NCBI RefSeq assembly: GCF_900108565.1
Contig: NZ_LT629971.1
Span: forward strand, 3,844,001-3,908,000
Reading direction: 5' to 3'
DNA from: Mycolicibacterium rutilum
Lineage (GTDB): Bacteria; Actinomycetota; Actinomycetes; Mycobacteriales; Mycobacteriaceae
Length of the DNA stretch: 64,000 nucleotides
Program-made: the position numbers and the translations under genes
The notes under the pieces: model-generated
What the model was told of the DNA's origin: nothing
The model's input: the letters and a program-made list of their open reading frames with translations, nothing else
Database searches by the model: none
In this document: positions 7,757-16,279 of the stretch, piece by piece
Numbering within the stretch: position 1 is the first letter of the stretch
Layout of the letters: each line of letters begins with the position of its first letter

Positions 7757-9292
7757 ATGGTGATCAAACAGCCCCACGCGGACAGCGGTCTGGAGGACTT
7801 CGGGTACCGCGAATCGCTGGACCGTAGCATCGGCAAGTTCGCGAGCTTCGCCGCCGGCGTCAGCTACATCTCGATCCTGACGGGCACCTTCCAGCTGTTC
7901 TACTTCGGCTTCGGCACCGCCGGTCCGGCGTACCTGTGGTCCTGGCCGATGGTGTTCGTCGGGCAGATGGCCGTCGCGCTGTGTTTCATGGAACTGGCCG
8001 CCAAATACCCTGTGGCGGGCTCGGTTTACAACTGGAGCAAGAAGCTGGCCAGCCGCCTGGTCGGCTGGACGTCGGGATGGTTGATGCTCACCGCGTCGAT
8101 CGTGACGATCTCCGCGGTCGCGCTGGCCTACCAGCTGAACCTGCCGCGGCTGTGGAGCGGATTTCAGATCATCGGCGACGGCAGCGGCACCTACGACTAC
8201 GCCGCCAACGCCGTGCTGCTCGGCTCGATCCTGATCGTGTTCACCACACTGGTCAACGCCCTCGGTGTGCGCCTGATGGCCAGGATCAACTCCAGCGGGG
8301 TGTTCATCGAGCTGATCGCCGCGGTGCTGATCGTCGTGCTGCTGGCGGTCAACGCGCAGAACAGTCCCGACATCTTCTTCTCCACCAACGGTTACGGCGC
8401 CGGCGAGAGCATGGGTTTCCTCGGGGCCTTCCTGATCGCGTCGCTGGCATCGGGTTACGTGATGTACGGCTTCGACACCGCCAGCTCGCTGGGCGAGGAG
8501 ACCGTCGAGCCACGCCGCACCGCCCCTAAGGCGATCGCCAGGGCGATCCTGGCGTCGTTCGTGATCGGCGGCGGCATCCTGGTTTTCGCGGTGATGGCCG
8601 CGCCCAACCTGCAGGACCCGCAACTCGGTGAGAGCAGCGGCGGGCTGCAGTACATCGTCGAACAGGTGATGTGGGGACCGCTGGGCAAGATCTTCCTGGC
8701 GTGCATCGTGGTCGCGGTGACCGTGTGCTGCCTGGCCGTGCACACCGCGGCGATCCGTCTGACGTTCGCGATGGCCCGCGACAACGCGCTGCCCTTCGGC
8801 GAGAAGCTGGCCACCGTGCACCCCAAGACGCAGACGCCGATCGTGCCCGCCGTCACCATCGGCGTCATCGCGATCATCATCCTGGTCATCAACATCGGCC
8901 AGCCCAAGATCTTCACGGTGCTGACGTCGATCGCGATCATCATGATCTATCTGGCCTACCTGATGGTCACCGGCCCGATGCTCAAGAAGCGGCTCAAGGG
9001 GGAGTGGCCGCCGAAAGACCTCAAGGAGGGCGGCTATTTCACGATGGGACGCTGGGGGCTGCTGGTCAACATCGTCGCCGTGGTGTGGGGCATCGGGATG
9101 GCGCTGAACCTGGCGTGGCCCCGCTCGGCGGTCTACGGCGATCCTTGGTACAACACCTGGGGCGCGTTCGTCTACATCGGGGTGATCGCCGGCGCCGGCC
9201 TGCTGTGGTACGCCGTCAAGGGCCGGCACCACATCGGCTGCCTCGAATCACACGCCGCAGCAAGCAAATCCGAGGCGGTGGAGCAGGCCTGA
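7757..9292 (+). CDS. APC-superfamily permease, likely for choline or a related methylamine
   Basis: This 511-residue integral membrane protein has about 12 hydrophobic segments and belongs to the amino acid-polyamine-organocation superfamily. The N-terminal DFGYRESLDRSIGKFASFAAG and ELAAKYPVAGSVYNWSKKLA blocks resemble the amino acid/choline transporter (ACT) branch, which contains the yeast choline permease. ATG 7757, preceded by CAAGGG, is preferred over a GTG seven codons upstream. The final stop overlaps the start of the choline oxidase gene by one base (TGATG). Lying between betB and the choline oxidase gene, it is most simply the choline/betaine importer of the pathway. Ethanolamine or GABA transport would also fit the family. 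Confidence 0.8.
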   Translation: MVIKQPHADSGLEDFGYRESLDRSIGKFASFAAGVSYISILTGTFQLFYFGFGTAGPAYLWSWPMVFVGQMAVALCFMELAAKYPVAGSVYNWSKKLASRLVGWTSGWLMLTASIVTISAVALAYQLNLPRLWSGFQIIGDGSGTYDYAANAVLLGSILIVFTTLVNALGVRLMARINSSGVFIELIAAVLIVVLLAVNAQNSPDIFFSTNGYGAGESMGFLGAFLIASLASGYVMYGFDTASSLGEETVEPRRTAPKAIARAILASFVIGGGILVFAVMAAPNLQDPQLGESSGGLQYIVEQVMWGPLGKIFLACIVVAVTVCCLAVHTAAIRLTFAMARDNALPFGEKLATVHPKTQTPIVPAVTIGVIAIIILVINIGQPKIFTVLTSIAIIMIYLAYLMVTGPMLKKRLKGEWPPKDLKEGGYFTMGRWGLLVNIVAVVWGIGMALNLAWPRSAVYGDPWYNTWGAFVYIGVIAGAGLLWYAVKGRHHIGCLESHAAASKSEAVEQA

Positions 9293-10836
9293 TGACATCC
9301 GAGGCAGCGCAGGCGGGGGTCTTCGACTACGTCATCGCCGGCGGTGGCACCGCGGGATGCGTGCTGGCCGCCCGGCTCTCGGAGGACCCCGACGTCACGG
9401 TGTGCCTGCTCGAGGCGGGGCCCTCCGACGTCGACGACGACGACATCCTCGTGCTGTCCGAGTGGATGCACCTGCTCGACTCCGGCTACGACTGGGACTA
9501 TCCCATCGAACCGCAGGAACGGGGCAACTCGTTCATGCGCCACGCCCGGGCCAAGGTGCTCGGCGGGTGCTCGTCGCACAATTCCTGCATCGCGTTCTGG
9601 CCGCCCGCCGAGGCGCTCGACGAGTGGGTGACCATGGGGGCGACCGGGTGGGGCGCCGATGAGGTGCTGCCGCTGACCCGCAAGGTCACCGAAACCGTTC
9701 TGCTGCGCGATGTTCCACCGCGCGACCCGTGCGGAGCGGCGGTACTGGAGGCCGCCGCGATGGTCGGCCTGCCGACCGTGGCGTTCAACCGCGGCGAGAC
9801 CGTGCGCAACGGCGCGGGCTGGTTTCAGATCAACGCGTCCGAGGACGGCCTGCGGAATTCGACGTCGCGCGCGTACCTGCACCCGATCCTGGGCACCCGC
9901 GCCAACCTCGAGGTGCGCACCAAGTGCTGGGTCGCCGAGATCCTGTTCGACGACGCCCGCGCCGCCACCGGCGTCCGCTACCAGCGACCGGACCTCACCG
10001 GCTATGACGTCGTCACCGCGCGGCGCGAGGTGATCGTCACCGCCGGCGCCATCGACACCCCGAAACTGTTGATGCTCTCCGGAATCGGGCCCGCCGAGCA
10101 CCTGCGCGAGTTCGGCATCGCCGTGCGCGTCGACTCACCCGGCGTCGGCGCCAACCTCGACGACCACGTCGAGGGCCTGGTGTTCTGGGAAGCTGCGCAA
10201 CCGATGGTCACGACCTCGACCCAGTGGTGGGAGATCGGGCTGTTCACCTGTGTCGACTCGGTTTCCGGCGGGATCACGCAGCCGGACCTGATGATGCACT
10301 ACGGCAGCGTGCCGTTCGACATGAACACGCTGCGGCACGGCTACCCGACCACCGACAACGGTTTCTGCCTGACCCCCAACGTGACTCAGGGACGTTCCCG
10401 GGGAACCGTGCGGCTGCGCACCCGCGACTTCCGCGACCGCGCCCGGGTGGACCCGCGGTACTTCACCGACCCCGACGGCTACGACGAACGCATCATGCTG
10501 GCCGGGGTGCGCCTGGCCCGCGAGATCGCCGAACAACCCCCGCTGGCCGACTGGGTCGGCCGCGAACTGGCCCCGGGTCCGCAGGCCACCACCGACGACG
10601 AACTGCTCGACTACATTCACAAGTGCCACAACACCGTCTACCATCCGGCCGCGACCGCGCGGATGGGCGCGGTCGACGATCCGATGGCGGTGCTCGATCC
10701 GGCGTTGCGGGTCAAGGGCGTCTCGGGGCTGCGGGTGGTGGACGCGTCGGCGATGCCCAAACTGCCCGCGGTCAATCCGAACATCACCGTGATGACGATG
10801 GCGGAGAAGTGTGCCGAGCTCATCCGAACTTCGTGA
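9292..10836 (+). CDS. codA: Choline oxidase (GMC flavoprotein)
   Basis: This 514-residue GMC oxidoreductase converts choline through betaine aldehyde to glycine betaine, reducing O2 to H2O2 twice. It is very similar to the remembered Arthrobacter globiformis choline oxidase. His96 in GGCSSHNSC matches the flavin-linking histidine. The pair His451 (HNTVYHP) and Asn495 (AVNPNIT) matches the catalytic histidine and asparagine. QWWEIGLF carries the glutamate that binds the trimethylammonium head. The FAD loop AGGGTAGCVLAARLSEDP is at residues 16-33. The ATG overlaps the permease stop by one base. The open frame continues far upstream, but that part is antisense-like sequence inside the permease gene. 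The DUF294 gene starts 26 nt before this gene ends. Confidence 0.94.
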   Translation: MTSEAAQAGVFDYVIAGGGTAGCVLAARLSEDPDVTVCLLEAGPSDVDDDDILVLSEWMHLLDSGYDWDYPIEPQERGNSFMRHARAKVLGGCSSHNSCIAFWPPAEALDEWVTMGATGWGADEVLPLTRKVTETVLLRDVPPRDPCGAAVLEAAAMVGLPTVAFNRGETVRNGAGWFQINASEDGLRNSTSRAYLHPILGTRANLEVRTKCWVAEILFDDARAATGVRYQRPDLTGYDVVTARREVIVTAGAIDTPKLLMLSGIGPAEHLREFGIAVRVDSPGVGANLDDHVEGLVFWEAAQPMVTTSTQWWEIGLFTCVDSVSGGITQPDLMMHYGSVPFDMNTLRHGYPTTDNGFCLTPNVTQGRSRGTVRLRTRDFRDRARVDPRYFTDPDGYDERIMLAGVRLAREIAEQPPLADWVGRELAPGPQATTDDELLDYIHKCHNTVYHPAATARMGAVDDPMAVLDPALRVKGVSGLRVVDASAMPKLPAVNPNITVMTMAEKCAELIRTS

Positions 10837-12637
10837 GCTGACCGACTTCCTCACGCAGCACACCCCGTTTCAGGCGGTGCCCGACGACGAGCTCGCGCAG
10901 CTGGCGTCGGGCGCGCAGAGCGAGACGTACCCCGCGGGCGCGCTCGTCGCCGACTACTCGACGCGGGTGCCCGACGACGTGTGGATGGTGCGCAGCGGGC
11001 AGGTCGTGCTGCGCTCCAGCGCCGACGGCACCGTCATCGACACCGTCGACGTCGGCGGCATCTTCGGCTATCTGCCGCTGCTGACCGGCGCCGGGTCGGA
11101 TTTCGACGCCCGAACGGCGGTGTCCAGCACCCTGATTCGGCTGCCGGGAGCTTTGGTGCGCGCGCAGTTCGCCAAGCCCGCCGGGCTGGCGTTCCTGGCG
11201 TCGTCGGGTTGGACGCCCGCCGCGCGGCCGACGATCACGACCGCGATCGACAACCGGCCGGTTTCCGAACTGCTGCACGGCGATCCGTTGCTCGTCGCCC
11301 CCGACGCGTCGGTGCGCGACGTCGTCATCGCCATGACCGAACGGCACGTCGGGTGCGCGCTGATCCGGCTGCCCGGCGGCGAGTTCGGCATCTTCACCGA
11401 CCGCGATCTGCGCACCAAGGTGGTGGCCGCGGGCCTACCGCTCGACACCGGCATCGACCGGGTGATGAGCGCGCCGGCCCGCACCGTCACCGCCGACCTG
11501 ACCGCCGACACCGTGCTGATGGAGATGCTCGAGTGCGGGCTGCGGCACATGCCGGTGGTGACCACGCGGGGCGAGGTGGTCGGCGTCGTCGAGGACGCCG
11601 ACCTGCTGGCCGCCTCCGCGCGGCAGAGTTTCCTGCTGCGCCGGGCGATCGGGTCGGCGGCGAGCACGACCGAACTGGAGACGGCGGGCGCGCGGGTCAC
11701 GGCGGTGGCCGCCGACCTGTTCCGCAACGGCACCAAGGCGACCGCGACCAGCGCCATCCTCTCGGTCGTCATCGACAGCCTGGTGCGCAAGGCGCTGGAG
11801 TTGGCGATCGCCGAATCGGGGCAGGTGCCGCTGACGTTCGCCTGGCTGACGCTGGGTTCGGTCGCCCGCCGTGAGGCGATGCCGTCGTCGGACGTCGACA
11901 GCGCCCTCTCCTTTGCGCCGGCCGGCGCGAGCGACCCGTTGCGCGACATCGCGGCGCGGGTGCACCGCACGCTCGACGGCTGCGGGTTGCCGTCGGACTC
12001 CAACGGGGCCGTCGCGTACCGGCCGGCGTTCGCCCGCGCGGCACCGGACTGGGCGAGTGCCGCCGAGGGCTGGCTCAAGCACCCGCTGGTCGACCGCGGG
12101 CTGATCATGTCGTCGTTGCTGATCGACGGCCGCGTCGTCTGGGGAGATCCGGCACTGCACACGGTGCCGGCGGTGTACCGCCGGTTGCGGACCGAAGGCC
12201 GGGACGCGCTGAGGCTGCAACTGCTCAACGCGCTGTCGGGCAAGGTGCGCACGCGCGGGCTGCGAGATGTGTTGTCGCGCCGCGGCGGAACGTTCGATCT
12301 GAAGAACCACGCGGTGACGCCGATCGTGAACCTCGCGCGGTGGGGCGGGTTGACCGCGGGGGTGAGCTCGGCGACGACGCCGGCCCGGCTGGCCGCCGCC
12401 GCGCAGGCCGGGTCGATCAGCGAACGCGACGCCGACACGCTGTGCGACGTGTTCGCGATGCTGCAGCGGCTGCGGATGGCCCACCAGGTCGAGCAGATCT
12501 CGTCCGGGCGCAGCCCCGGTGACGTGGTGACGATGTCGGAGCTGTCCCCGCTGAACCGCAGCCTGCTCGGTGAGGGGCTGCGCGAGATCGCGGCCGTGCG
12601 GCGGCGTGTCGGGGGGTTCGGGGTGCCGCGCGGGTAG
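10811..12637 (+). CDS. cNMP-binding / CBS-pair / DUF294 nucleotidyltransferase-like signalling protein
   Basis: This 608-residue cytoplasmic protein has three parts. Residues 15-125 form a cyclic-nucleotide-binding-like domain (PAGALVADYS, VWMVRSGQVVL). Residues 155-270 are a CBS pair (VRDVVIAMTERHVGCALI and LMEMLECGLRHMPVV). Residues 290-600 are DUF294 plus its C-terminal helical domain. The GlnD-like nucleotidyltransferase signature is intact: LGSVARREAMPSSDVDSAL, with the paired aspartates of D-x-D. The family resembles PII uridylyltransferases, but its substrate is unknown. The GTG start overlaps the choline oxidase gene by 26 nt, so it belongs to the choline operon. A role in sensing an adenine nucleotide or energy state and modifying a partner protein is inference. 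Confidence 0.85.
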   Translation: MPSSSELRELTDFLTQHTPFQAVPDDELAQLASGAQSETYPAGALVADYSTRVPDDVWMVRSGQVVLRSSADGTVIDTVDVGGIFGYLPLLTGAGSDFDARTAVSSTLIRLPGALVRAQFAKPAGLAFLASSGWTPAARPTITTAIDNRPVSELLHGDPLLVAPDASVRDVVIAMTERHVGCALIRLPGGEFGIFTDRDLRTKVVAAGLPLDTGIDRVMSAPARTVTADLTADTVLMEMLECGLRHMPVVTTRGEVVGVVEDADLLAASARQSFLLRRAIGSAASTTELETAGARVTAVAADLFRNGTKATATSAILSVVIDSLVRKALELAIAESGQVPLTFAWLTLGSVARREAMPSSDVDSALSFAPAGASDPLRDIAARVHRTLDGCGLPSDSNGAVAYRPAFARAAPDWASAAEGWLKHPLVDRGLIMSSLLIDGRVVWGDPALHTVPAVYRRLRTEGRDALRLQLLNALSGKVRTRGLRDVLSRRGGTFDLKNHAVTPIVNLARWGGLTAGVSSATTPARLAAAAQAGSISERDADTLCDVFAMLQRLRMAHQVEQISSGRSPGDVVTMSELSPLNRSLLGEGLREIAAVRRRVGGFGVPRG

Positions 12638-12642
12638 CCGTA

Positions 12643-12648
12643 TAGGCT
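12643..12648 (+). promoter_or_regulatory. Candidate -10 element of the iclR gene
   Basis: TAGGCT fits TANNNT and lies 8 nt before the ATG at 12657, so a leaderless iclR transcript independent of the operon is plausible. No convincing -35 is visible. No copy of the GTTGCGT operator motif occurs here, so autoregulation is not indicated. Confidence 0.4.
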
Positions 12649-12656
12649 GGTCAACG

Positions 12657-13442
12657 ATGCCCAAGAGTGACGAGGACAGGCCGGCGGCCGCGGTGCAGTC
12701 CGTCGACCGGGCGCTGCTCGTGCTCGAGATCCTCGCTGAGGCCGGTCAGGCCGGGGTCACCGAGATCGCCGCTGAACTCGGTGTCCACAAGTCGACGGTG
12801 TCCCGGCTGATCGCCGCACTGGAGGCCCGCGGCTACGTCGAGCAGGTCACCGGGCGTGGCAAATACCGGCTCGGATTCTCGATCACCAGGCTGGCGCGGG
12901 CCAGCGGTGCGCACCTGGACATGGTCAAGGTCAGCCAGGACATCTGCGACGACCTCTGTGCGCAGGTCGGTGAGACCACCAACCTGGCGATCCTCGATGT
13001 GGACCGCGTCGTGAACATCGTCGAATCCATCGGCCCCGCAGAGATCACCCTGAAGACCTGGGTCGGCCAGATCTGCCCGGCGCACGCGACGTCGAGCGGC
13101 AAGGTGCTGCTCGCCGGGCTCGACGACGCCGAGATCGCCGACCGGGTGGCGCCGCGCCTGGAGACCTTCACCGCCACCACACTCGCCACGATCGAGGACC
13201 TGCGGGCCGAACTCGTGACCGTCCGTACCCGCGGCTGGGCGTCGGTCTGCGAGGAACTGGAAGTGGGGCTGAACGCGGTTGCCGCTCCGGTGCGCGACGC
13301 CGACGCCGCAGTGGTTGCCGCACTGAGTGTTTCGGGCCCCGCCTACCGGCTGGGTGAGGACAAGTTCGACGAGACCGCCAAGCTCACGACGGCCGCGGCC
13401 GACACGATCAGCCGACGCCTCGGGTGGGTCGAGCGCGGATGA
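12657..13442 (+). CDS. IclR-family transcriptional regulator of the choline operon
   Basis: This 261-residue regulator has the IclR architecture. The N-terminal winged helix is at about residues 10-75 (SVDRALLVLEILAEAGQAGV, then ELGVHKSTVSRLIAALEARGYV). The C-terminal effector domain carries the family block CPAHATSSGKVLLAGL and ends with GLNAVAAPVRD. The ATG at 12657 lies 19 nt after the DUF294 stop and is preceded by a possible -10 rather than a strong ribosome site. Its position as last gene of the operon suggests it senses choline, betaine or a demethylation product and binds the GTTGCGT palindrome at 1453-1490. Its 3' end overlaps the convergent hydrolase gene by 35 bp. Confidence 0.88.
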   Translation: MPKSDEDRPAAAVQSVDRALLVLEILAEAGQAGVTEIAAELGVHKSTVSRLIAALEARGYVEQVTGRGKYRLGFSITRLARASGAHLDMVKVSQDICDDLCAQVGETTNLAILDVDRVVNIVESIGPAEITLKTWVGQICPAHATSSGKVLLAGLDDAEIADRVAPRLETFTATTLATIEDLRAELVTVRTRGWASVCEELEVGLNAVAAPVRDADAAVVAALSVSGPAYRLGEDKFDETAKLTTAAADTISRRLGWVERG

Positions 13443-14295
13443 GGATCAGCTCCGCGAACTGCTCGGGGCACTCCAGCGGCGTGAAATGACCGGCGTCGAA
13501 CGCCGGATACACCGACACGTCGGTGAAATAGTGGCCGAGGCGGTCGCCCCATTCCGGCGGGAACAGCGGATCATGTTGCGGCCACACCACATCGGTGGGC
13601 ACGTGGATCTTGATGGCCCGGTCGGGCGGCAGCTCGGTCAGTGACTGGGCGATCATGCCCGCCCCGGCGCGGTACCACGCGATCGACGCGGTGAACGCGC
13701 CGGGCAGGGCGTAGTCGGCCACCAGCCGATCCAGATCATCCTCGGCGACAGCGAAATCCGGACCCGACCAGTGAGTCCAGAAGTGGCGCAGATAGTCCCG
13801 CACCGCGTCTGCGTTGCCGTCGATGAGCTGCGCGGCCAGCGGCAGCTGATGAAACGCCTGATACCAGAACTCGCTCTGCGCCTTGGCCGTCAGCACGCGG
13901 TCGCCGGCACCGGGCAACGGCGGGGACAACACCAGCGAGCGCACCAGGTCCGGTTGCATCCGCGCGACGCTCTGGGCGACGCGGCTGCCGACGTCGTAGC
14001 CGGCGAGCACCACCTCGGACAGCTCGAGTTCCTTGATGAGCCCGATGACGCTGCCGGCCTGCGCGGTGGCGCTGTAGAAGTGCCGCACCGCGACCGCGTG
14101 TTTGTCCGAGCCGCCGAACCCGCGTAGGTCCGGCACGATGACGTCGGCGGCGTCGCTGATCAGTGGGACGAGGCGCCGGTAGTCGTGGCGGTTGCCCGGC
14201 CACCCGTGCAGCAGCAGCACCGGCGGCGCACCTCTGGTGCCGAAACGGTCGTAGGCCAGCCGGAACCCGTCGACGGGGGAGCTGCGGGACCACAT
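13408..14295 (-). CDS. Alpha/beta hydrolase, epoxide hydrolase / haloalkane dehalogenase type
   Basis: The 295-residue protein has an alpha/beta hydrolase fold with an aspartate rather than serine nucleophile (AGYDVGSRVAQ). This points to epoxide hydrolase, haloalkane dehalogenase or fluoroacetate dehalogenase chemistry. The oxyanion block LLLHGWPGNRHDYRRL and the catalytic histidine in FDAGHFTPLECPEQF are present. I chose ATG at 14295 (MWSRSSPVDGFRLAYDRFG), since upstream codons give low-quality sequence. The last 35 bp are antisense to the end of the iclR gene, which is unusual packing but consistent in both frames. The substrate cannot be read from the sequence. No obvious pathway partner is adjacent. 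Confidence 0.82.
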   Translation of the reverse strand: MWSRSSPVDGFRLAYDRFGTRGAPPVLLLHGWPGNRHDYRRLVPLISDAADVIVPDLRGFGGSDKHAVAVRHFYSATAQAGSVIGLIKELELSEVVLAGYDVGSRVAQSVARMQPDLVRSLVLSPPLPGAGDRVLTAKAQSEFWYQAFHQLPLAAQLIDGNADAVRDYLRHFWTHWSGPDFAVAEDDLDRLVADYALPGAFTASIAWYRAGAGMIAQSLTELPPDRAIKIHVPTDVVWPQHDPLFPPEWGDRLGHYFTDVSVYPAFDAGHFTPLECPEQFAELILIRARPTRGVG

Positions 14296-14315
14296 CGGCC
14301 CATTCTGTCCAGTTA

Positions 14316-15884
14316 TCAGCCGGTTTCGGGCAGGGTTGCCGAATCCGTCCGCAGGTCGCCGGTGATCACGCCGAGGATGGTGCGCCACGAATCCGACGGC
14401 CAGTTCAACACGTCGGAGTGTGCGCGGGGGCCGGCCATCGGCCTGCCGTCGTCGTAATGGCCTGTGGGCAAACGGATCACGCCGTCCATCTCGTCTGGGT
14501 CGGCGCCGTGCGGCCCGCCGGGAATGCCCTGCACGGCAGTGATCGGATCGCCCGGCGGCGTCATGGAGAACCGCAGCACATCCGGGTTCCGGTTGTGCCA
14601 GTCACCGGCGTCGTCCACGCCCACCCCGGCCCCGGCCGCCGCGACGAACAGAGTGCGGTCCGAGGTCAGCCCCTGCGTCTCGGCGGTGCCCACGATCGAG
14701 CCGCCGTAGGAGTGCCCGATCACGGTGACCGGAATCCGGCGCCCGGTGGCGTCGACCCGGCGGTCGACGTCCTCGGTGAACGCGACCAGCCGCGGAGCCA
14801 TGCCCAGCGCGTACCGCGGGTCGGCGGCCGCGGCGAGCGCGGTCAGCGGGTTGTCCCCGCGCGGGAACGGCCCGCCGAGGTAGGTGATCGCCGCGACGTC
14901 GCCGCGGGTCGCAGTGACGAACCGCCGTGCAGTCGCGGTGTTGGCCGCCGACCCGGCGATCGTGGTGCCCAGCCCGGGCACCAGCACCGCGACGCTCGAC
15001 GCCGACGCGAGATTGCCGTGCAACTCGACCAGCGACGCGCGGGCCGGGTCGAACGCGAGGATCTGCCGGTCGAGGCGGGCGCCTCCGCCTGCCGGGTCGT
15101 CGATCTCGGCGAGCAGGTCGCGGTAGACGCTCAGCCGGGCGGGATCTGGTTCGTCCAGTACCGCCTGGGCGATGTTGGTCCGGTTCGCCCGGGTGCGCAT
15201 GTCCCACGGCACCCCGTCGGTGTTGCCGACCTGCTCGGGAAACGCGTCGATCAGGCGGTCCCGCTGCTCGGCGGTCATCGCCGCGAGCTGTGCGGCGATC
15301 GCGTCCTGGCCGGTGCTGGGCCAGCGGGCCACGACCTCGGCGCCGAACCCGTCGGGTCCTGCGTCGGGCGGGGCGAGCGCCTCCGCGAGGTCGGCGGCGG
15401 CGTCGGCGTCGGCGGCGCCGAGCCGCTGCAGCGCCGCCGTCACCTCGGCGGTCAGGGTCTGCGCCCGGGCTGCCAGCAGGTCGTCGGCCAGCGCGGGGTC
15501 CCCGCCCGACAGGGCGACGAGCAACGACGAGGGCCGGGCGGGCGGAGACACCGTCCCGTCGTCGCCGACGACGAAACCCTCGCCGACCGCGGCGTCGACC
15601 CCTGCCAGCACCGCTGCCCGCGCGTCGGCGATCTGGTCGGCGCCGTCGCGGGCGGCTGCGGCGGCCAGCACCAGCGCTCGGGCAACCGTTTCCGCTTCGG
15701 CGACAATGCTTTTCGCGTCGGCGCGGGCGGCGTCGGCGGCCTGGCCGCGCCAGAACGCGAACTCGGCGGCCAGCGTGTCGGCGTTGGCGGCGATCAGGCG
15801 GGCGGCGCGCTCCCACTCGTCGCCCAGCCCGTTCAGCGCCTCCGGACGCCAGGCGCGGGCCTGGGCGACCGTCGGCGTCGTCAC
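14316..15884 (-). CDS. DUF1023 alpha/beta hydrolase with WXG-like N-terminal helical region
   Basis: The 522-residue protein has two parts. The first 250 residues are alanine-rich helices including EFAFWRGQAADAARADA, a W-x-G turn like WXG100/LXG type VII substrates. The C-terminal 270 residues are a DUF1023 hydrolase with a serine nucleophile in VTVIGHSYGGSIVG, a GTTIAGSAANTATARRF block and a likely catalytic histidine in GPRAHSDVLNWPS. The GTG start overlaps the stop of the upstream 91-residue gene as GTGA, so the pair is translationally coupled. In M. tuberculosis a comparable small-protein/DUF1023 pair (Rv2078-Rv2079, from memory) exists near the same region. Export through an ESX system is inference, because no signal peptide is seen. 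Confidence 0.8.
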   Translation of the reverse strand: MTTPTVAQARAWRPEALNGLGDEWERAARLIAANADTLAAEFAFWRGQAADAARADAKSIVAEAETVARALVLAAAAARDGADQIADARAAVLAGVDAAVGEGFVVGDDGTVSPPARPSSLLVALSGGDPALADDLLAARAQTLTAEVTAALQRLGAADADAAADLAEALAPPDAGPDGFGAEVVARWPSTGQDAIAAQLAAMTAEQRDRLIDAFPEQVGNTDGVPWDMRTRANRTNIAQAVLDEPDPARLSVYRDLLAEIDDPAGGGARLDRQILAFDPARASLVELHGNLASASSVAVLVPGLGTTIAGSAANTATARRFVTATRGDVAAITYLGGPFPRGDNPLTALAAAADPRYALGMAPRLVAFTEDVDRRVDATGRRIPVTVIGHSYGGSIVGTAETQGLTSDRTLFVAAAGAGVGVDDAGDWHNRNPDVLRFSMTPPGDPITAVQGIPGGPHGADPDEMDGVIRLPTGHYDDGRPMAGPRAHSDVLNWPSDSWRTILGVITGDLRTDSATLPETG

Positions 15885-16156
15885 CGCCGGAAACGGTCGC
15901 CGGTGCGGTGCTCGGCGTCGTCGAACGCGTCCGCGGCTGTCCGCGCCGAGGCGGCCCACGCCCGCATGTCGGCGACCACACCGGCGAGCCGGGTCGCGAC
16001 GGCTGCCGTCTCGGTCACCTCGGCGGAGGCGGCGCCGGTCAGCGCGTCGGGATCAAGTGATGGCCACGGCATCTCGGCGATGCGCCCGGCCGCGCCCGTC
16101 ACCCGTTCTGCGACAGTGCGCAGCTGCCGAACGTCGAGTTCAACGATTTCCCCCAT
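15881..16156 (-). CDS. Small EspC/WXG100-like protein paired with the DUF1023 hydrolase
   Basis: This 91-residue all-helical protein (MGEIVELDVRQLRTVAERV at the start) resembles the EspC-like ESX secretion-associated family in size, position and heptad-like alanine-rich helices. It has no tyrosine, so the usual YxxxD/E export tag is absent, and no W-x-G turn is seen. It is encoded directly upstream of the DUF1023 gene with a 4-nt overlap. It probably forms a heterodimer with that protein's N-terminal helices, either as chaperone or as co-substrate. It starts 124 bp from the divergent pafA gene. Confidence 0.65.
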   Translation of the reverse strand: MGEIVELDVRQLRTVAERVTGAAGRIAEMPWPSLDPDALTGAASAEVTETAAVATRLAGVVADMRAWAASARTAADAFDDAEHRTGDRFRR

Positions 16157-16194
16157 GGCTCATGCTGACAGATTCGGCCGCCCCGCCGCCCCGG

Positions 16195-16203
16195 TTATCC
16201 ACA
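16195..16203 (+). other. Perfect DnaA box (TTATCCACA)
   Basis: TTATCCACA matches the consensus DnaA box exactly and lies in the divergent intergenic region between the EspC-like gene and pafA. A second perfect copy lies at 17713-17721. A function is not shown: one 9-mer in 64 kb could be chance. Confidence 0.45.
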
Positions 16204-16266
16204 GCGTCGGGCAACCGATCTGGGTGTTCCGGCGCGGCTTGCCCACCGCGGCAGCCCAGCAACCAG

Positions 16267-16272
16267 TAGTCT
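16267..16272 (+). promoter_or_regulatory. pafA -10 element, leaderless arrangement
   Basis: TAGTCT fits TANNNT and ends 7 nt before the GTG start at 16280. Transcription would therefore begin at or next to the start codon. GATGAGG immediately before the GTG could also act as a weak ribosome site. Confidence 0.5.
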
Positions 16273-16279
16273 CGATGAG

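Noticed and set aside
8671..9291. Upstream extension of the choline oxidase frame by about 200 codons.
   Set aside because: It lies inside the permease gene in another frame and has no similarity to GMC enzymes. The homologous N-terminus begins at ATG 9292.
13408..13442. 35-bp convergent overlap of iclR and the hydrolase as a sign of frameshift or misassembly (a similar 35-bp overlap occurs at 32104-32138).
   Set aside because: Both proteins in each pair have normal family C-termini, so the overlaps are simply dense packing; the equal length is coincidence.
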